DNA of 64,000 nt, taken from the NCBI RefSeq assembly GCF_002847285.1, contig NZ_CP025407.1, forward strand, positions 3,670,501 through 3,734,500, given 5' to 3'. This document shows, one piece after another, positions 36,416 to 44,713 of this stretch; within the stretch, counting starts at the first letter, position 1, and every line of letters begins with the position of its first letter. The translations under genes were made by a program, and so were the position numbers. This DNA comes from Streptomyces sp. CMB-StM0423. Its GTDB lineage: Bacteria > Actinomycetota > Actinomycetes > Streptomycetales > Streptomycetaceae. The notes beneath the pieces were generated by a model. It was not told the DNA's origin and did no database searches. It saw only the letters and a list, made by a program, of their open reading frames with translations.

Positions 36416-37150
36416 GTGAAAGCCTCCGGCTGCCTGGCAGCGAACGAGTGGATCTGCGGTGAATACGTCCGCAGCCGCAGCGACGAGCTCGTCGACGCCA
36501 CGGTCCAGCACGTCTGGATCACGCTGGCGTCGGTGGGCATCGGCCTGCTGGTTTCCTTCCCGCTGGCCCTGATCGCCCGCCGCTGGCGGGTGCTCACGGG
36601 CCCCGTGCTCGGCTTGACGACGGTGCTCTACACGATTCCGTCGCTCGCGATGTTCTCCCTGCTGGTCCCGATCATGGGCATCTCGGCATCCGTGGTCGTC
36701 ACCGGCCTCGTGCTCTATTCGCTGACGATCCTCATCCGCAATCTGCTGGCCGGCCTCGATTCCGTGCCGGCGGAGACGCGGGAGGCGGCCCGCGGGATGG
36801 GGTACGGGCAGACGCGCCTGCTGTTCGCCGTCGAGCTGCCGCTCGCGCTGCCCGCCGTCATGGCCGGGCTGCGGATGGCGACGGTGTCGACGATCGCGAT
36901 GACGACGGTCGGCGGCATCATCGGCTACGGCGGCCTGGGCAACCTGATCGTCGACGGCATGCGCACCCTGTTCAAGGCGCAGGTGCTGACCGCGTCGGTG
37001 CTGTGCGTACTGCTCGCCGTGCTGGCGGACCTGCTGATCCTGGGCCTGCAGCGGCTGCTGACGCCGTGGACGCGGGCGCAGCGGCGAAGCGGTGGCGGCG
37101 GCGGCAGGTCCCGCGCGAGGACCGCCGGGCGGCAGAAGGAGACGGCCTGA
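36416..37150 (+). CDS. opuCB: OpuC-type ABC transporter permease 1
   Basis: A 244-residue permease with about five helices and the EAA-loop signature (ETREAARGMGYGQTRLLFAVELPLALP in parts) that docks onto the ATPase. The GTG at 36416 has a strong GGAAGGAGCG site. The C-terminus is a basic Arg/Gly-rich tail. Its stop overlaps the start of the second permease (TGATG). Confidence 0.92.
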   Translation: MKASGCLAANEWICGEYVRSRSDELVDATVQHVWITLASVGIGLLVSFPLALIARRWRVLTGPVLGLTTVLYTIPSLAMFSLLVPIMGISASVVVTGLVLYSLTILIRNLLAGLDSVPAETREAARGMGYGQTRLLFAVELPLALPAVMAGLRMATVSTIAMTTVGGIIGYGGLGNLIVDGMRTLFKAQVLTASVLCVLLAVLADLLILGLQRLLTPWTRAQRRSGGGGGRSRARTAGRQKETA

Positions 37151-37929
37151 TGGGCACCATTGCGGACGCGTGGACGTGGCTGACCACGGGGTCGAACTGG
37201 TCCGGTCCGACCGGCATCGGCGTACGGCTGAGCGAGCATCTCTACCTGACGGGCATGTCCCTGGCCATCGCCTGCGCCATCGCGCTGCCGATCGCGTTCT
37301 GGCTGGGCCACATCGGCAAGGGCGGCACCCTCGCGATCAACATCTCGAACGTCGGCCGTGCCGTGCCCACGCTCGCGGTGCTCGGCCTGCTCATGCTCAC
37401 GCCGCTGCGGATGCACGGCGACTGGCCGACGGTCATCGCCCTGGTGCTCTTCGCGGTGCCGCCGCTGCTGACGAACGCGTACGTGGGCATCCGCGAGGCC
37501 GACCGGGACGTGGTGGAGGCGGCGCGGGGCATGGGCATGTCCGGACCGCAGTTGCTGGGCCGGGTCGAGCTGCCGCTGGGCTATCCGCTGGTGATGACCG
37601 GCCTGCGGTCGGCGACGGTGCAGGTCGTCGCGACCGCCACGCTGGCGGCCATCGCGGGCGGCGGCGGCCTCGGCCGGATCATCACCGCGGGCTTCCGGAC
37701 GTACAACACCCCGATGGTGGTGGCCGGCGCCTTCCTGGTGGCGGTGCTGGCCCTGGTGCTGGAGGTCGTGCTCGCCGTCGCCGGGCGGCTGCTGGACCCG
37801 ATGCGCGGCCGCCACGACGGCCGCCGCGGCCGCGGGCGGCGGACGCCGGGGGACGACCTGGCAGCGCCGGGAACGGAAGGGGCGGACGTACCGCCGGGGG
37901 AACAGAAGCCCGCGCCGGCCTCGCTGTAA
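37150..37929 (+). CDS. opuCD: OpuC-type ABC transporter permease 2
   Basis: The 259-residue permease has the EAA loop (DVVEAARGMGMSGPQLLGRVELPLGYP in parts) and five or so helices, ending in an Arg/Gly/Pro-rich tail. The ATG overlaps the preceding stop. It forms a heterodimer with permease 1. Confidence 0.92.
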   Translation: MGTIADAWTWLTTGSNWSGPTGIGVRLSEHLYLTGMSLAIACAIALPIAFWLGHIGKGGTLAINISNVGRAVPTLAVLGLLMLTPLRMHGDWPTVIALVLFAVPPLLTNAYVGIREADRDVVEAARGMGMSGPQLLGRVELPLGYPLVMTGLRSATVQVVATATLAAIAGGGGLGRIITAGFRTYNTPMVVAGAFLVAVLALVLEVVLAVAGRLLDPMRGRHDGRRGRGRRTPGDDLAAPGTEGADVPPGEQKPAPASL

Positions 37930-38095
37930 GGTTCGGCGTCACGTCGTGCGCAGCGCAGCGCCGTGTCACGTGACGCCGGCGTGCGGATAACGCCGGCATT
38001 CTCCTCCGGAAAGAATCAACCGAATCACACGTAATCCAACACCCCTCTCGCATAGCGATGCTACGAATATCGACTCCCAACGGATGGAGAATCCC

Positions 38096-39073
38096 TTGAT
38101 CACCAACCGCGTTCGCGCCCGCGCCGCCGCCTCGGTGCTGGCCGCCGCCGCCCTCACCGCGGGCCTCGCGGCCTGCGGCGGCGACAGCCTGGAGGAAAAG
38201 GGCGGCACGGACTCCACGGACGACGACAAGTCATCCCTGGTGGTGGGCCAGGCCGGGTTCACGGTATCGACGGTGACCGCCGAGCTGTACTCGGCGATGC
38301 TGAAGGACGCCGGCTACGACGTCACGATAAAGAAGCTGGAGAACCGCGAGCTCTACGAGCCGGAGCTGGAGAAGGGCAGCATCGACGTCTTCCCGGAGTA
38401 CGCCGCGACCCTCGCCGAGTTCCTGAACGCGAAGGAGAACGGCGTAGAGGCTCCCGAGAAGAACCCCGTCGCGTCGAACGACATCGACGAAACGGTGACC
38501 GCCCTGCGCGCGCTCGCCGAGCCCCGCGGCCTCAAGGTGCTCGACGCCGGCGACGCCGTCGACCAGAACGCCTTCGCCGTATCCAAGGACTTCGCCGCGG
38601 AGAACGACCTCAAGACCCTCGGCGACCTCGGCAAGACCGGCGACGGCATCCGCCTCGCGGCGGGCGACGAATGCCCGGAGCGCCCGTTCTGCGAGCCGGG
38701 CCTGGAGAAGACGTACGACATCGACGTCACCAAGATCGACCCCCTGGGCGTCGGCACCCCGGCGGCCAAGCAGTCGGTCCAGGACGGCACCAACCAGCTC
38801 GTCCTGACGACCACCACGGACGCGACCCTGGACGACTTCGACCTGGTGCTTCTGGAGGACGACAAGGGCCTGCAGAACGCGGACAACATCCTCCCGGTCG
38901 TCAACGCCAAGGAGGCGGGCTCGAAGGAGATCGCCGCCACGCTGGACAAGCTCACGAAGGTACTCACGACGGAGGACCTGATCGAGCTGAACCGCAAGGT
39001 GGACGCGGAGCGGGTGAAGCCGGCCGACGCGGCAAAGGAGTACCTGGAAGCCAAGAACCTCCTCGGCTCCTGA
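38096..39073 (+). CDS. opuCC: OpuC-type osmolyte-binding lipoprotein
   Basis: The substrate-binding protein of the importer has a lipoprotein signal (MITNRVRARAAASVLAAAAL then a LAAC box, lipid cysteine about residue 27) and an OpuAC domain (from VVGQAGFTVSTVTAELYSAML). I prefer TTG 38096, which has GGAGA six bases upstream, over the in-frame ATG at 38084, which has no ribosome site. The 166-bp gap to the permease gene suggests an extra promoter. Glycine betaine, choline or a similar quaternary amine is the likely ligand. Confidence 0.9.
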   Translation: MITNRVRARAAASVLAAAALTAGLAACGGDSLEEKGGTDSTDDDKSSLVVGQAGFTVSTVTAELYSAMLKDAGYDVTIKKLENRELYEPELEKGSIDVFPEYAATLAEFLNAKENGVEAPEKNPVASNDIDETVTALRALAEPRGLKVLDAGDAVDQNAFAVSKDFAAENDLKTLGDLGKTGDGIRLAAGDECPERPFCEPGLEKTYDIDVTKIDPLGVGTPAAKQSVQDGTNQLVLTTTTDATLDDFDLVLLEDDKGLQNADNILPVVNAKEAGSKEIAATLDKLTKVLTTEDLIELNRKVDAERVKPADAAKEYLEAKNLLGS

Positions 39074-39095
39074 CCTCAGTCAGGCACCTCCCGAC

Positions 39096-39135
39096 ACCCC
39101 CTGCCCCACCGGCTCGCTTCGGCGGAGCAGGGGGT
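39096..39135 (+). terminator. Hairpin terminator after the opuC operon
   Basis: ACCCCCTGC (39096-39104) pairs with GCAGGGGGT (39127-39135), with an inner CCG/CGG stem. It lies 23 bp past the stop of the binding-protein gene and probably ends the transcript. It also covers the decayed 3' end of the pseudogene on the other strand. Confidence 0.65.
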
Positions 39136-40091
39136 TCGGCGTCGGCTTGATCTCTCCCGTCGAGCCGCACGCCGTTCAGAATGTCCACGATCCTGCGCGC
39201 ACCGACCGACGAATCCGCCGCCAGCCGGGCCCACGACCCGTCCCGGAAAGAGATCGTGAAGTCGACCCGGCCCACGCTGAACGTCTTGACCGCCGCACCG
39301 GCGATGTCCGCACGGGACGACGTCCAGAGGACCGCCTCGGATCCGGGAACCGTGATGATCTCGCGGCCCTGCAACGCGACCTCGTGCGACGTGATGTGTA
39401 CGAGTTCGGCAGACTCGGCCGGCTCGATCTGGATGCGGGTTTCCCCGGGCCGCCCGCGAGGGGTCGAGCTGCCAGGGGAGCGTACGGGCTGCCTCGCCGA
39501 CGCCCGCCCACATCACGGGGAAGTCGTCGATCTCGTTCTCCCGCTCCTCCAGCTTCCCCCCGTCTTTCCGTGGACACCGGGGAATTACCGGGAACGTCGA
39601 GGATGATGATGAACGGGAGCAGCAGCAACTTCATGGTCACCGTGAAAACAACGCGGCCGACGTGGATCTGCCCGGCGCGCAGCTTGGTCTCCTGCCCGTC
39701 GGCCGCAAGCTCCGCGGGCACGGTGAACTCCCCGTAACGTCACACAGGAAACGGCGGGCCCGCAGGGCAGGTCGAGCCACCGTACGTCGTTCATCGAATC
39801 CCGTACGAGCACTTCCCGCACCCCGGTGGCGGCGGCCTCGGCGGACGGATCCCGGCTCTCCACGGCACCGACGTTGAACGCACAATGCGCGTCACCGGCC
39901 TCCTCGGCGGCCTGCTCGCGCTTGTCCTGCTGCTTCTTCTGCGCGTCGGACGCCTTCTCGTCATCCGACGCACCGGGGAACGGCGCTTCCGATGGGCCGG
40001 CGGCGTAACCGGCCGCGGAAGTGGTCCGTCCGGTGCGACGCTGGCGAAGGGCGTCGTGGCCGCACCACCCCGAATCCCCGCCGGGTACTGC
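39136..40091 (-). pseudogene. Frameshifted remnant of a conserved protein (at least three frameshifts)
   Basis: No single frame spans this region, but four consecutive minus-strand segments each look coding and read on from one another. A (about 40091-39740) contains ASDDEKASDAQKKQQDKREQ and VLVRDSMNDVRWLDLPCGP. B (about 39735-39580) contains AADGQETKLRAGQIHVGRVV then a hydrophobic MKLLLLPFIIILDVPG. C (about 39575-39455) contains KLEERENEIDDFPVMWAGVG. D (about 39450-39150) contains IQIEPAESAELVHITSHEVA and TFSVGRVDFTISFRDGSWAR. The breaks need one-base shifts near 39740, 39575 and 39450. No start codon is left upstream of A, where a TAG lies at 40092-40094. I cannot name the family. Confidence 0.6.
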
Positions 40092-40405
40092 CTATTGAGG
40101 CAATACCGGCCGTCCCACCCACCATATTTCCGACCCCATTACCTTGCAGCGTCGCCGACTCGAAATTCCGGACGCACCCCCGCGGAACCGGCCGATGAAC
40201 CTGCGTTGAGGCAGTCCTCGCTGCACCACCGTCGATTATGGAATTCCATTGGCGCCTCTCGCGGGCGGGGCGTGTTGATCGGCGGGGCGGGACCCGCCCC
40301 GGTGCCGGCCGGGGCGGGGTGGTGCGGTGGCTGGGACGTAACCGGCGGGAAACGATTGGTTGGGCGCTGCTCCATTTGGGACATCTCCACGGTAAGTTGC
40401 GGCCT

Positions 40406-41326
40406 ATGCCACGTGGACGCCACCGCTTCTCCTCGCCGATGCGCGGGCTCCTGCCGCCCGTGTCGTTCGCCGCGGTCGCGCTGGGTTGCGCGGCCGGGGC
40501 CTGGTTGGTTTCCGGGGACGGGTCCGCCGTGCGGTGGCTGGCCGTGGGGGCGGCCGTGGCCGCGGTGGGGGCCGCGGCGCTCATGCGGTTGCGGGATCGG
40601 ATGACCGCCCTCCAGGTCACCGAGGCGACCGGGGCGCGGGCGCGGGCCGAGCGGGAGCATGAGGAGAAGGTCGCCGAGCTGAAGAGCGACCTTGAAGAGG
40701 CGCGGCGCGTACGCGGGGAGTTGGAGAAGCGGCTCGGGTCGCGGCACGGCGACCTCGCCCGGTTGCGTACGGATCACGCGGCGCTGCTCGCGCGGTACGC
40801 CAACGCCGAGTCCGAGCGCGCCGCCGCGCTCGAAGGGCGGCGGCAGTTGGCCATCGAGGCGGCGTCGCCCGTCAAGCAGTTGCCGCCCGCAGGTTCGCAG
40901 TCGCAGTTGCCGCCGCCCTCGCTCAGTTCGTACCTGCGCGCCTCCCACGCCCTCGACAACCTCGCGGGCAACGCCGCCCGGCAGGGCCACGGGCAGACGC
41001 ACGGGCAGGCACCCTCCGGCGACGCCGCCGGCTTCAGCTACTTCTCCCGGCCGCCGCAGCGGACACCGTCCCGGGAGCTCCCTCCCCCGGCGTCCGGCCG
41101 CCGGGCCGGCGGCGGCCACCGCTCCGGGCCCGACGAGCCCGGTGACGCCGGCACGGATCTCGCCGATGTCGTCGGGCCGGAAGTCCTCGCCGAGGCCGAG
41201 GCTGACGATGGTGCCGGGGCGGAGGCCGGCTCCGGCGCCGTTCCGGCGTCCTCCGAGGCCGACGACCCCGACGACGACCCCCACGGGCCCGTCGGGCGCG
41301 TCATCGACCTGGAGCAGGCGAGCTGA
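40406..41326 (+). CDS. Membrane-anchored coiled-coil protein of unknown function
   Basis: This 306-residue protein has two membrane helices close together (about 13-33 and 38-55), then a highly charged coiled coil (about 65-135: ARAEREHEEKVAELKSDLEE and similar heptads), then a long disordered Pro/Gly/Asp-rich tail with an acidic end. Domain order suggests a short hairpin anchor and a cytoplasmic rod. I chose the ATG at 40406 because the basic MPRGRHR leader and the helix follow directly. It is convergent with nuoD. The function is unknown. Confidence 0.7.
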   Translation: MPRGRHRFSSPMRGLLPPVSFAAVALGCAAGAWLVSGDGSAVRWLAVGAAVAAVGAAALMRLRDRMTALQVTEATGARARAEREHEEKVAELKSDLEEARRVRGELEKRLGSRHGDLARLRTDHAALLARYANAESERAAALEGRRQLAIEAASPVKQLPPAGSQSQLPPPSLSSYLRASHALDNLAGNAARQGHGQTHGQAPSGDAAGFSYFSRPPQRTPSRELPPPASGRRAGGGHRSGPDEPGDAGTDLADVVGPEVLAEAEADDGAGAEAGSGAVPASSEADDPDDDPHGPVGRVIDLEQAS

Positions 41327-41346
41327 ACGGGGATTCGCCCCCGTTC
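41325..41346. terminator. Short bidirectional hairpin between convergent genes
   Basis: GAACGGGG (41325-41332) and CCCCGTTC (41339-41346) form an 8-bp stem. It overlaps the stop codon of the coiled-coil gene and ends five bases before the nuoD stop. Confidence 0.55.
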
Positions 41347-41350
41347 CTCC

Positions 41351-42535
41351 TCACTTGTCGATGTCCCCGACCACGAAGAACATCGACCCCAGGATCGCCA
41401 CCATGTCCGCCACCAGCGTCCCCGGCAGCAGTTCGGTCAGCACCTGGATGTTGTTGTACGACGCGGAGCGCAGCTTCAGCCGGTACGGCGTCTTCTCGCC
41501 CTTCGACACCAGGTAGTAGCCGTTGAGCCCCAGCGGGTTCTCCGTCCAGGCATACGTCTCCCCCTCCGGCGCCTTCAGCACCTTCGGCAGCCGCTGGTTC
41601 ACCGGCCCCGGCGGCAGCTCCGCCAGCCGGTCCAGGCAGGCGTCGGCCAGGTCGAGGGAGTTGTGCGTCTGCGCCAGCAGCACCTCGAAGCGGGCCAGGC
41701 AGTCGCCCTCCTCGCGGGTCACGACGCGCAGCGTGCCGCCCAGCTCCCCGTACGCCAGATACGGCTCGTCGCGCCGCAGGTCGAAGTCCACCCCCGACCC
41801 GCGCCCTATGGGCCCGCTCACGCCGTACGCGTGCACCGTCTGCGGCGGCAGCACGCCCACGCCGCGCGTGCGGCCGCGGAAGATCTCGTTGCCCAGGACG
41901 AGGCGGTCGAAGACGTCCATCCGCGCGCGCGTCGCGCGCAGGGCCGCGCGCGCCCGGTCCGTCCAGCCGGCGGGCAGTTCCTCCTTGAGGCCGCCGACGC
42001 GGTTGAACATGTAGTGCATCCGCCCGCCGGAGACCTCCTCCATGACGGCCTGCAGATCCTCGCGTTCGCGGAAGGCGTAGAAGATCGGAGTGATGCCGCC
42101 GAGTTCGAGGGGGTACGAGCCGAGGAACATCAGATGGTTGAGCACCCGGTTCAGCTCGGCGAGCAGCGTACGCAGCCACACCGCCCGCTCCGGCACCTCC
42201 ATGCCGAGCATGCGCTCGACGGCCAGGACCACGCCCAGTTCGTTGGAGAAGGCCGACAGCCAGTCGTGGCGGTTGGCGAGCACGATGATCTGGCGGTAGT
42301 CGCGGGCTTCGAAGAGCTTCTCCGCGCCGCGGTGCATATAGCCGATGACCGGCTCCGCAGAGACGATGCGCTCGCCGTCCAGGACGATGCGCAGCCTCAG
42401 CACGCCGTGGGTCGAGGGGTGCTGCGGGCCGATGTTGAGCACCATGTCGGTCTGCTCGGCCGCGCCCCCGATGCCGACCGTCAGCGGGGCGGTGGTTGCG
42501 GCGGGCGCGGCGTCTCCGGTGGGCGCGGCAGTCAT
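41351..42535 (-). CDS. Orphan NADH-quinone oxidoreductase subunit D (NuoD-like)
   Basis: The 394-residue protein is a complete 49-kDa-type subunit: VLNIGPQHPSTHGVLRLRI, GYMHRGAEKLFEARDYRQI (H68-R69-G70), NRVLNHLMFLGSYPLELGG and the C-terminal LGSMFFVVGDIDK. These residues shape the quinone site beside cluster N2. No other nuo gene is within the window, so this is a second nuoD outside the main 14-gene operon. It may replace the operon-encoded subunit, form part of a reduced complex, or have another role. The N-terminus (about 30 residues) is Ala/Pro-rich. Confidence 0.9.
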   Translation of the reverse strand: MTAAPTGDAAPAATTAPLTVGIGGAAEQTDMVLNIGPQHPSTHGVLRLRIVLDGERIVSAEPVIGYMHRGAEKLFEARDYRQIIVLANRHDWLSAFSNELGVVLAVERMLGMEVPERAVWLRTLLAELNRVLNHLMFLGSYPLELGGITPIFYAFREREDLQAVMEEVSGGRMHYMFNRVGGLKEELPAGWTDRARAALRATRARMDVFDRLVLGNEIFRGRTRGVGVLPPQTVHAYGVSGPIGRGSGVDFDLRRDEPYLAYGELGGTLRVVTREEGDCLARFEVLLAQTHNSLDLADACLDRLAELPPGPVNQRLPKVLKAPEGETYAWTENPLGLNGYYLVSKGEKTPYRLKLRSASYNNIQVLTELLPGTLVADMVAILGSMFFVVGDIDK

Positions 42536-42623
42536 GCAGCCGAGCCTAGCGGCCGTACGGAATGCTCCCTAGGGCCGCGGCAGGGTGCGGTCGTCGTCGT
42601 ACGGAACGGGCCCTGGACAGGGG

Positions 42624-43112
42624 CTAGCGGCGCGGCGGGGTGTGGTCGTCCTCGTCCTCGTCGTCCGGCAGCTTCAGGACCCGTTCCAGGAAGAGCGCCG
42701 CCCCGACCACGAGCGCCGCCGCGACCACCGACAGCGCCGCGTACACCACCTGGGAGCCGCGCGTACCGTAGTCCAGCCCGTCCAGGATCAGGAACAGCCC
42801 CAGCCCCCCGTACCCCCCCGCGACCAGCGCCGAGACCAGCGCGCTCGCCTGGCCCAGCACCACCGCGCGCGCGGCCATCAGCGGGTCGACGCCCTTGGCG
42901 TGCGGTACCCGCTCGCGCTGGGCGGCGAGGCGGGAGCGGATGGACAGCGCGGTCGCCGTCAGGATGGTGGCGATCAGGGCGAGCACCACCGGGGCGGCGA
43001 CGGGGACGCCCGGCAGCGTCCCCACCGAGGTCCACAGCCGGGATCCCGCCCAGGACAGCACCCCCGCCACCACGAAGATGCCGGCCAACATCCCGACGTG
43101 CAGTTGCCTCAC
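42624..43112 (-). CDS. DUF3180 membrane protein
   Basis: The 162-residue protein has four membrane helices (about 7-25, 38-57, 84-110 and 118-143) and an acidic tail (PDDEDEDDH). It matches the DUF3180 family, typically found directly downstream of folK in actinobacteria, as here. The function is unknown. It is 60 bp after folK on the same strand. Confidence 0.85.
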   Translation of the reverse strand: MRQLHVGMLAGIFVVAGVLSWAGSRLWTSVGTLPGVPVAAPVVLALIATILTATALSIRSRLAAQRERVPHAKGVDPLMAARAVVLGQASALVSALVAGGYGGLGLFLILDGLDYGTRGSQVVYAALSVVAAALVVGAALFLERVLKLPDDEDEDDHTPPRR

Positions 43113-43172
43113 CGAACGCGCTCCTCCCAGAACTCCCGGAAATCGTAGCCCCGTAGGGCCGGCAGGATGCCC

Positions 43173-43766
43173 TCAGTCCGGGAGCCGCAGTTCGAGGTCC
43201 GTGCGCGGGCGCACGCCCTGCCGGCCGACCTGCGCCAGCAGCTCGGCCACCGGCCCGCGCCCCGGCAGCTCGGCCGCGGGGTCCACGTCGTGCCACGGGA
43301 CGAGGACGAAGGCGCGCTCGTGCGCGCGGGGGTGCGGGAGGGTGAGGGCGGGATCGTCGGAGAGGACGCCCTGGTACGCCACGATGTCGACGTCCAGCGT
43401 GCGCGGACCCCACTGCTCGTCCCGTACGCGCGCGAACGCCTCCTCCACGGCGTGCGCCCGCTCCATCAGCGACGCGGGCGGGAGGGTGGTCCGTACGATC
43501 AGGACGGCGTTGAAGAACGTCGGCTGGCTGCCCGGCTCGACGCCCCAGGGGTCGGTCTCGTAGACCGGCGAAACGGCTTTGACGCGGAGGCCGGGGGTGT
43601 CCTCAAGGGCGTCGACGGAGCCCTGGAGGGTCTCCAGCCGGTTGCCGAGGTTGCTGCCGATGGAGAGCACGGCGCGCTTGGGGTTCTGCAGGGTCGAGTC
43701 GGCCGCGTCGACCTGCTCGACCACGGAACGCGGCACAGGCTGCACGGTCGGGTCGCTGCGATTCAA
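43173..43766 (-). CDS. folK: 2-amino-4-hydroxy-6-hydroxymethyldihydropteridine pyrophosphokinase
   Basis: The 197-residue HPPK transfers pyrophosphate from ATP to hydroxymethyl-dihydropterin. Landmarks are AVLSIGSNLGNRLETLQGSV, VSPVYETDPWGVE, QPTFFNAVLIVRT and the metal/ATP segment WGPRTLDVDIVAYQGV (DxD). It follows folB by three bases. The 30-residue N-terminal addition is usual for actinomycetes. Confidence 0.96.
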   Translation of the reverse strand: MNRSDPTVQPVPRSVVEQVDAADSTLQNPKRAVLSIGSNLGNRLETLQGSVDALEDTPGLRVKAVSPVYETDPWGVEPGSQPTFFNAVLIVRTTLPPASLMERAHAVEEAFARVRDEQWGPRTLDVDIVAYQGVLSDDPALTLPHPRAHERAFVLVPWHDVDPAAELPGRGPVAELLAQVGRQGVRPRTDLELRLPD

Positions 43767-43769
43767 TGG

Positions 43770-44138
43770 TCAACCTCTGCTTCGGGTGATGGTGATGGTC
43801 ACGTCGTCGAACGGAACGGTGATCGGCGCGTCCGGCTTGTGCACCGTCACCTCCACCTGCTGCACGGGCGCGTGGGTCAGGCACTGCGCGGCGATCCGCT
43901 CGGCGAGCGTCTCGATCAGGTCCACCGGCTCGCCCTCGACGACGGCGACGGTCTCTTCCGCCACGACGCCGTAGTGCACGGTCCGCGACAGATCGTCTGT
44001 GGCGGCGGCGGGGCGGGTGTCGAGGTGGAGGACGAGGTCGACGACGAACGGCTGGCCTTCGGCGCGCTCGTGCGCGAAGACGCCGTGGTGGCCGCGGGCC
44101 CTGAGGCCGTGCAGCGCGACCCGGTCGGCTTGGGTCAT
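43770..44138 (-). CDS. folB: Dihydroneopterin aldolase
   Basis: The 122-residue tunnel-fold aldolase has RVALHGLRARGHHGVFAHER at the start, the VHYGVVAEETVAVVEGEPVDLIETLAERIA core (in parts), and a VTVHKPDAPI motif with the conserved lysine. It makes 6-hydroxymethyl-dihydropterin for FolK, which follows almost directly. Confidence 0.96.
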   Translation of the reverse strand: MTQADRVALHGLRARGHHGVFAHERAEGQPFVVDLVLHLDTRPAAATDDLSRTVHYGVVAEETVAVVEGEPVDLIETLAERIAAQCLTHAPVQQVEVTVHKPDAPITVPFDDVTITITRSRG

Positions 44139-44713
44139 GGCTCGCTCTCGCCTCGCCTTCTGCGTCTTGGCGCCGTTGTGGGGTGATGCCTTTGAACGAT
44201 CCTTCTTGCGCCTTGCGTCGGTTGCTTGTGCGCTTGTGTCTTCGGCTGCTCGTTTCGGTCGATGTGCGGTTCCGGCGGGCTCGCTGAGGTCGATGCGGTG
44301 GTGGTCTGATGCTCGGCCCTGCCCCTGGACCTTCGATCGAATGTACCTGCGCCTGCTGACACGCCGAACGACCGGGGCTGCTCGCGGCCGTGCCGTGGGG
44401 TGTGGCCGCGTCTACGGGGAGGGTCGACGGGACAGCGGTATGGGGGGTGACGGCGGCTCGAACGGGCTATGAACGCGACCCAGGTCTTGTGAGACGGGCG
44501 GGTGGGTCGCAGGTCCCGCGTGGGCGGGGCGTACGTCCCGCGTGGGCGGATCGTACGTCCGGCGCGGTCGTGGCTGTGTCGTCCGCTGTCGTCCGCCGTC
44601 GTCCGTTCCCCGCACTCCCGCCCCTAGGGTAGGCCGCTGCTCTGACAAAGATCGCCGGGCCGTACGGCCGGGCTTTCGCGATACGGATTCGGGTGCGCGG
44701 CCCGTACGCCCCT
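44139..44713. other. 575-bp spacer of atypical composition between folP and folB
   Basis: The folB-proximal part (about 44139-44360) has clearly lower GC and weaker third-position bias than any real gene nearby. It contains one 75-codon minus-strand frame that overlaps the folB ATG, rich in Gln, Thr, His and Arg. The frame could be a leader ORF, but its codon use argues against it. In the Streptomyces genomes I remember, an NTF2-like gene sits between folP and folB, so this may be where that gene was lost. A tandem repeat lies at 44513-44556. Confidence 0.45.
44513..44556. repeat. 22-bp tandem repeat
   Basis: Two adjacent 22-bp units beginning GTCCCGCGTGGGCGG (44513-44534 and 44535-44556) match at 20 positions, and a third partial unit follows. 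They lie in non-coding DNA between folP and folB. Confidence 0.75.

Noticed and set aside
44135..44362. 75-codon minus-strand frame overlapping the folB start
   Set aside because: Third-position GC is far below the real genes and no domain is visible, so I did not list it as a gene, though a leader role is not excluded.
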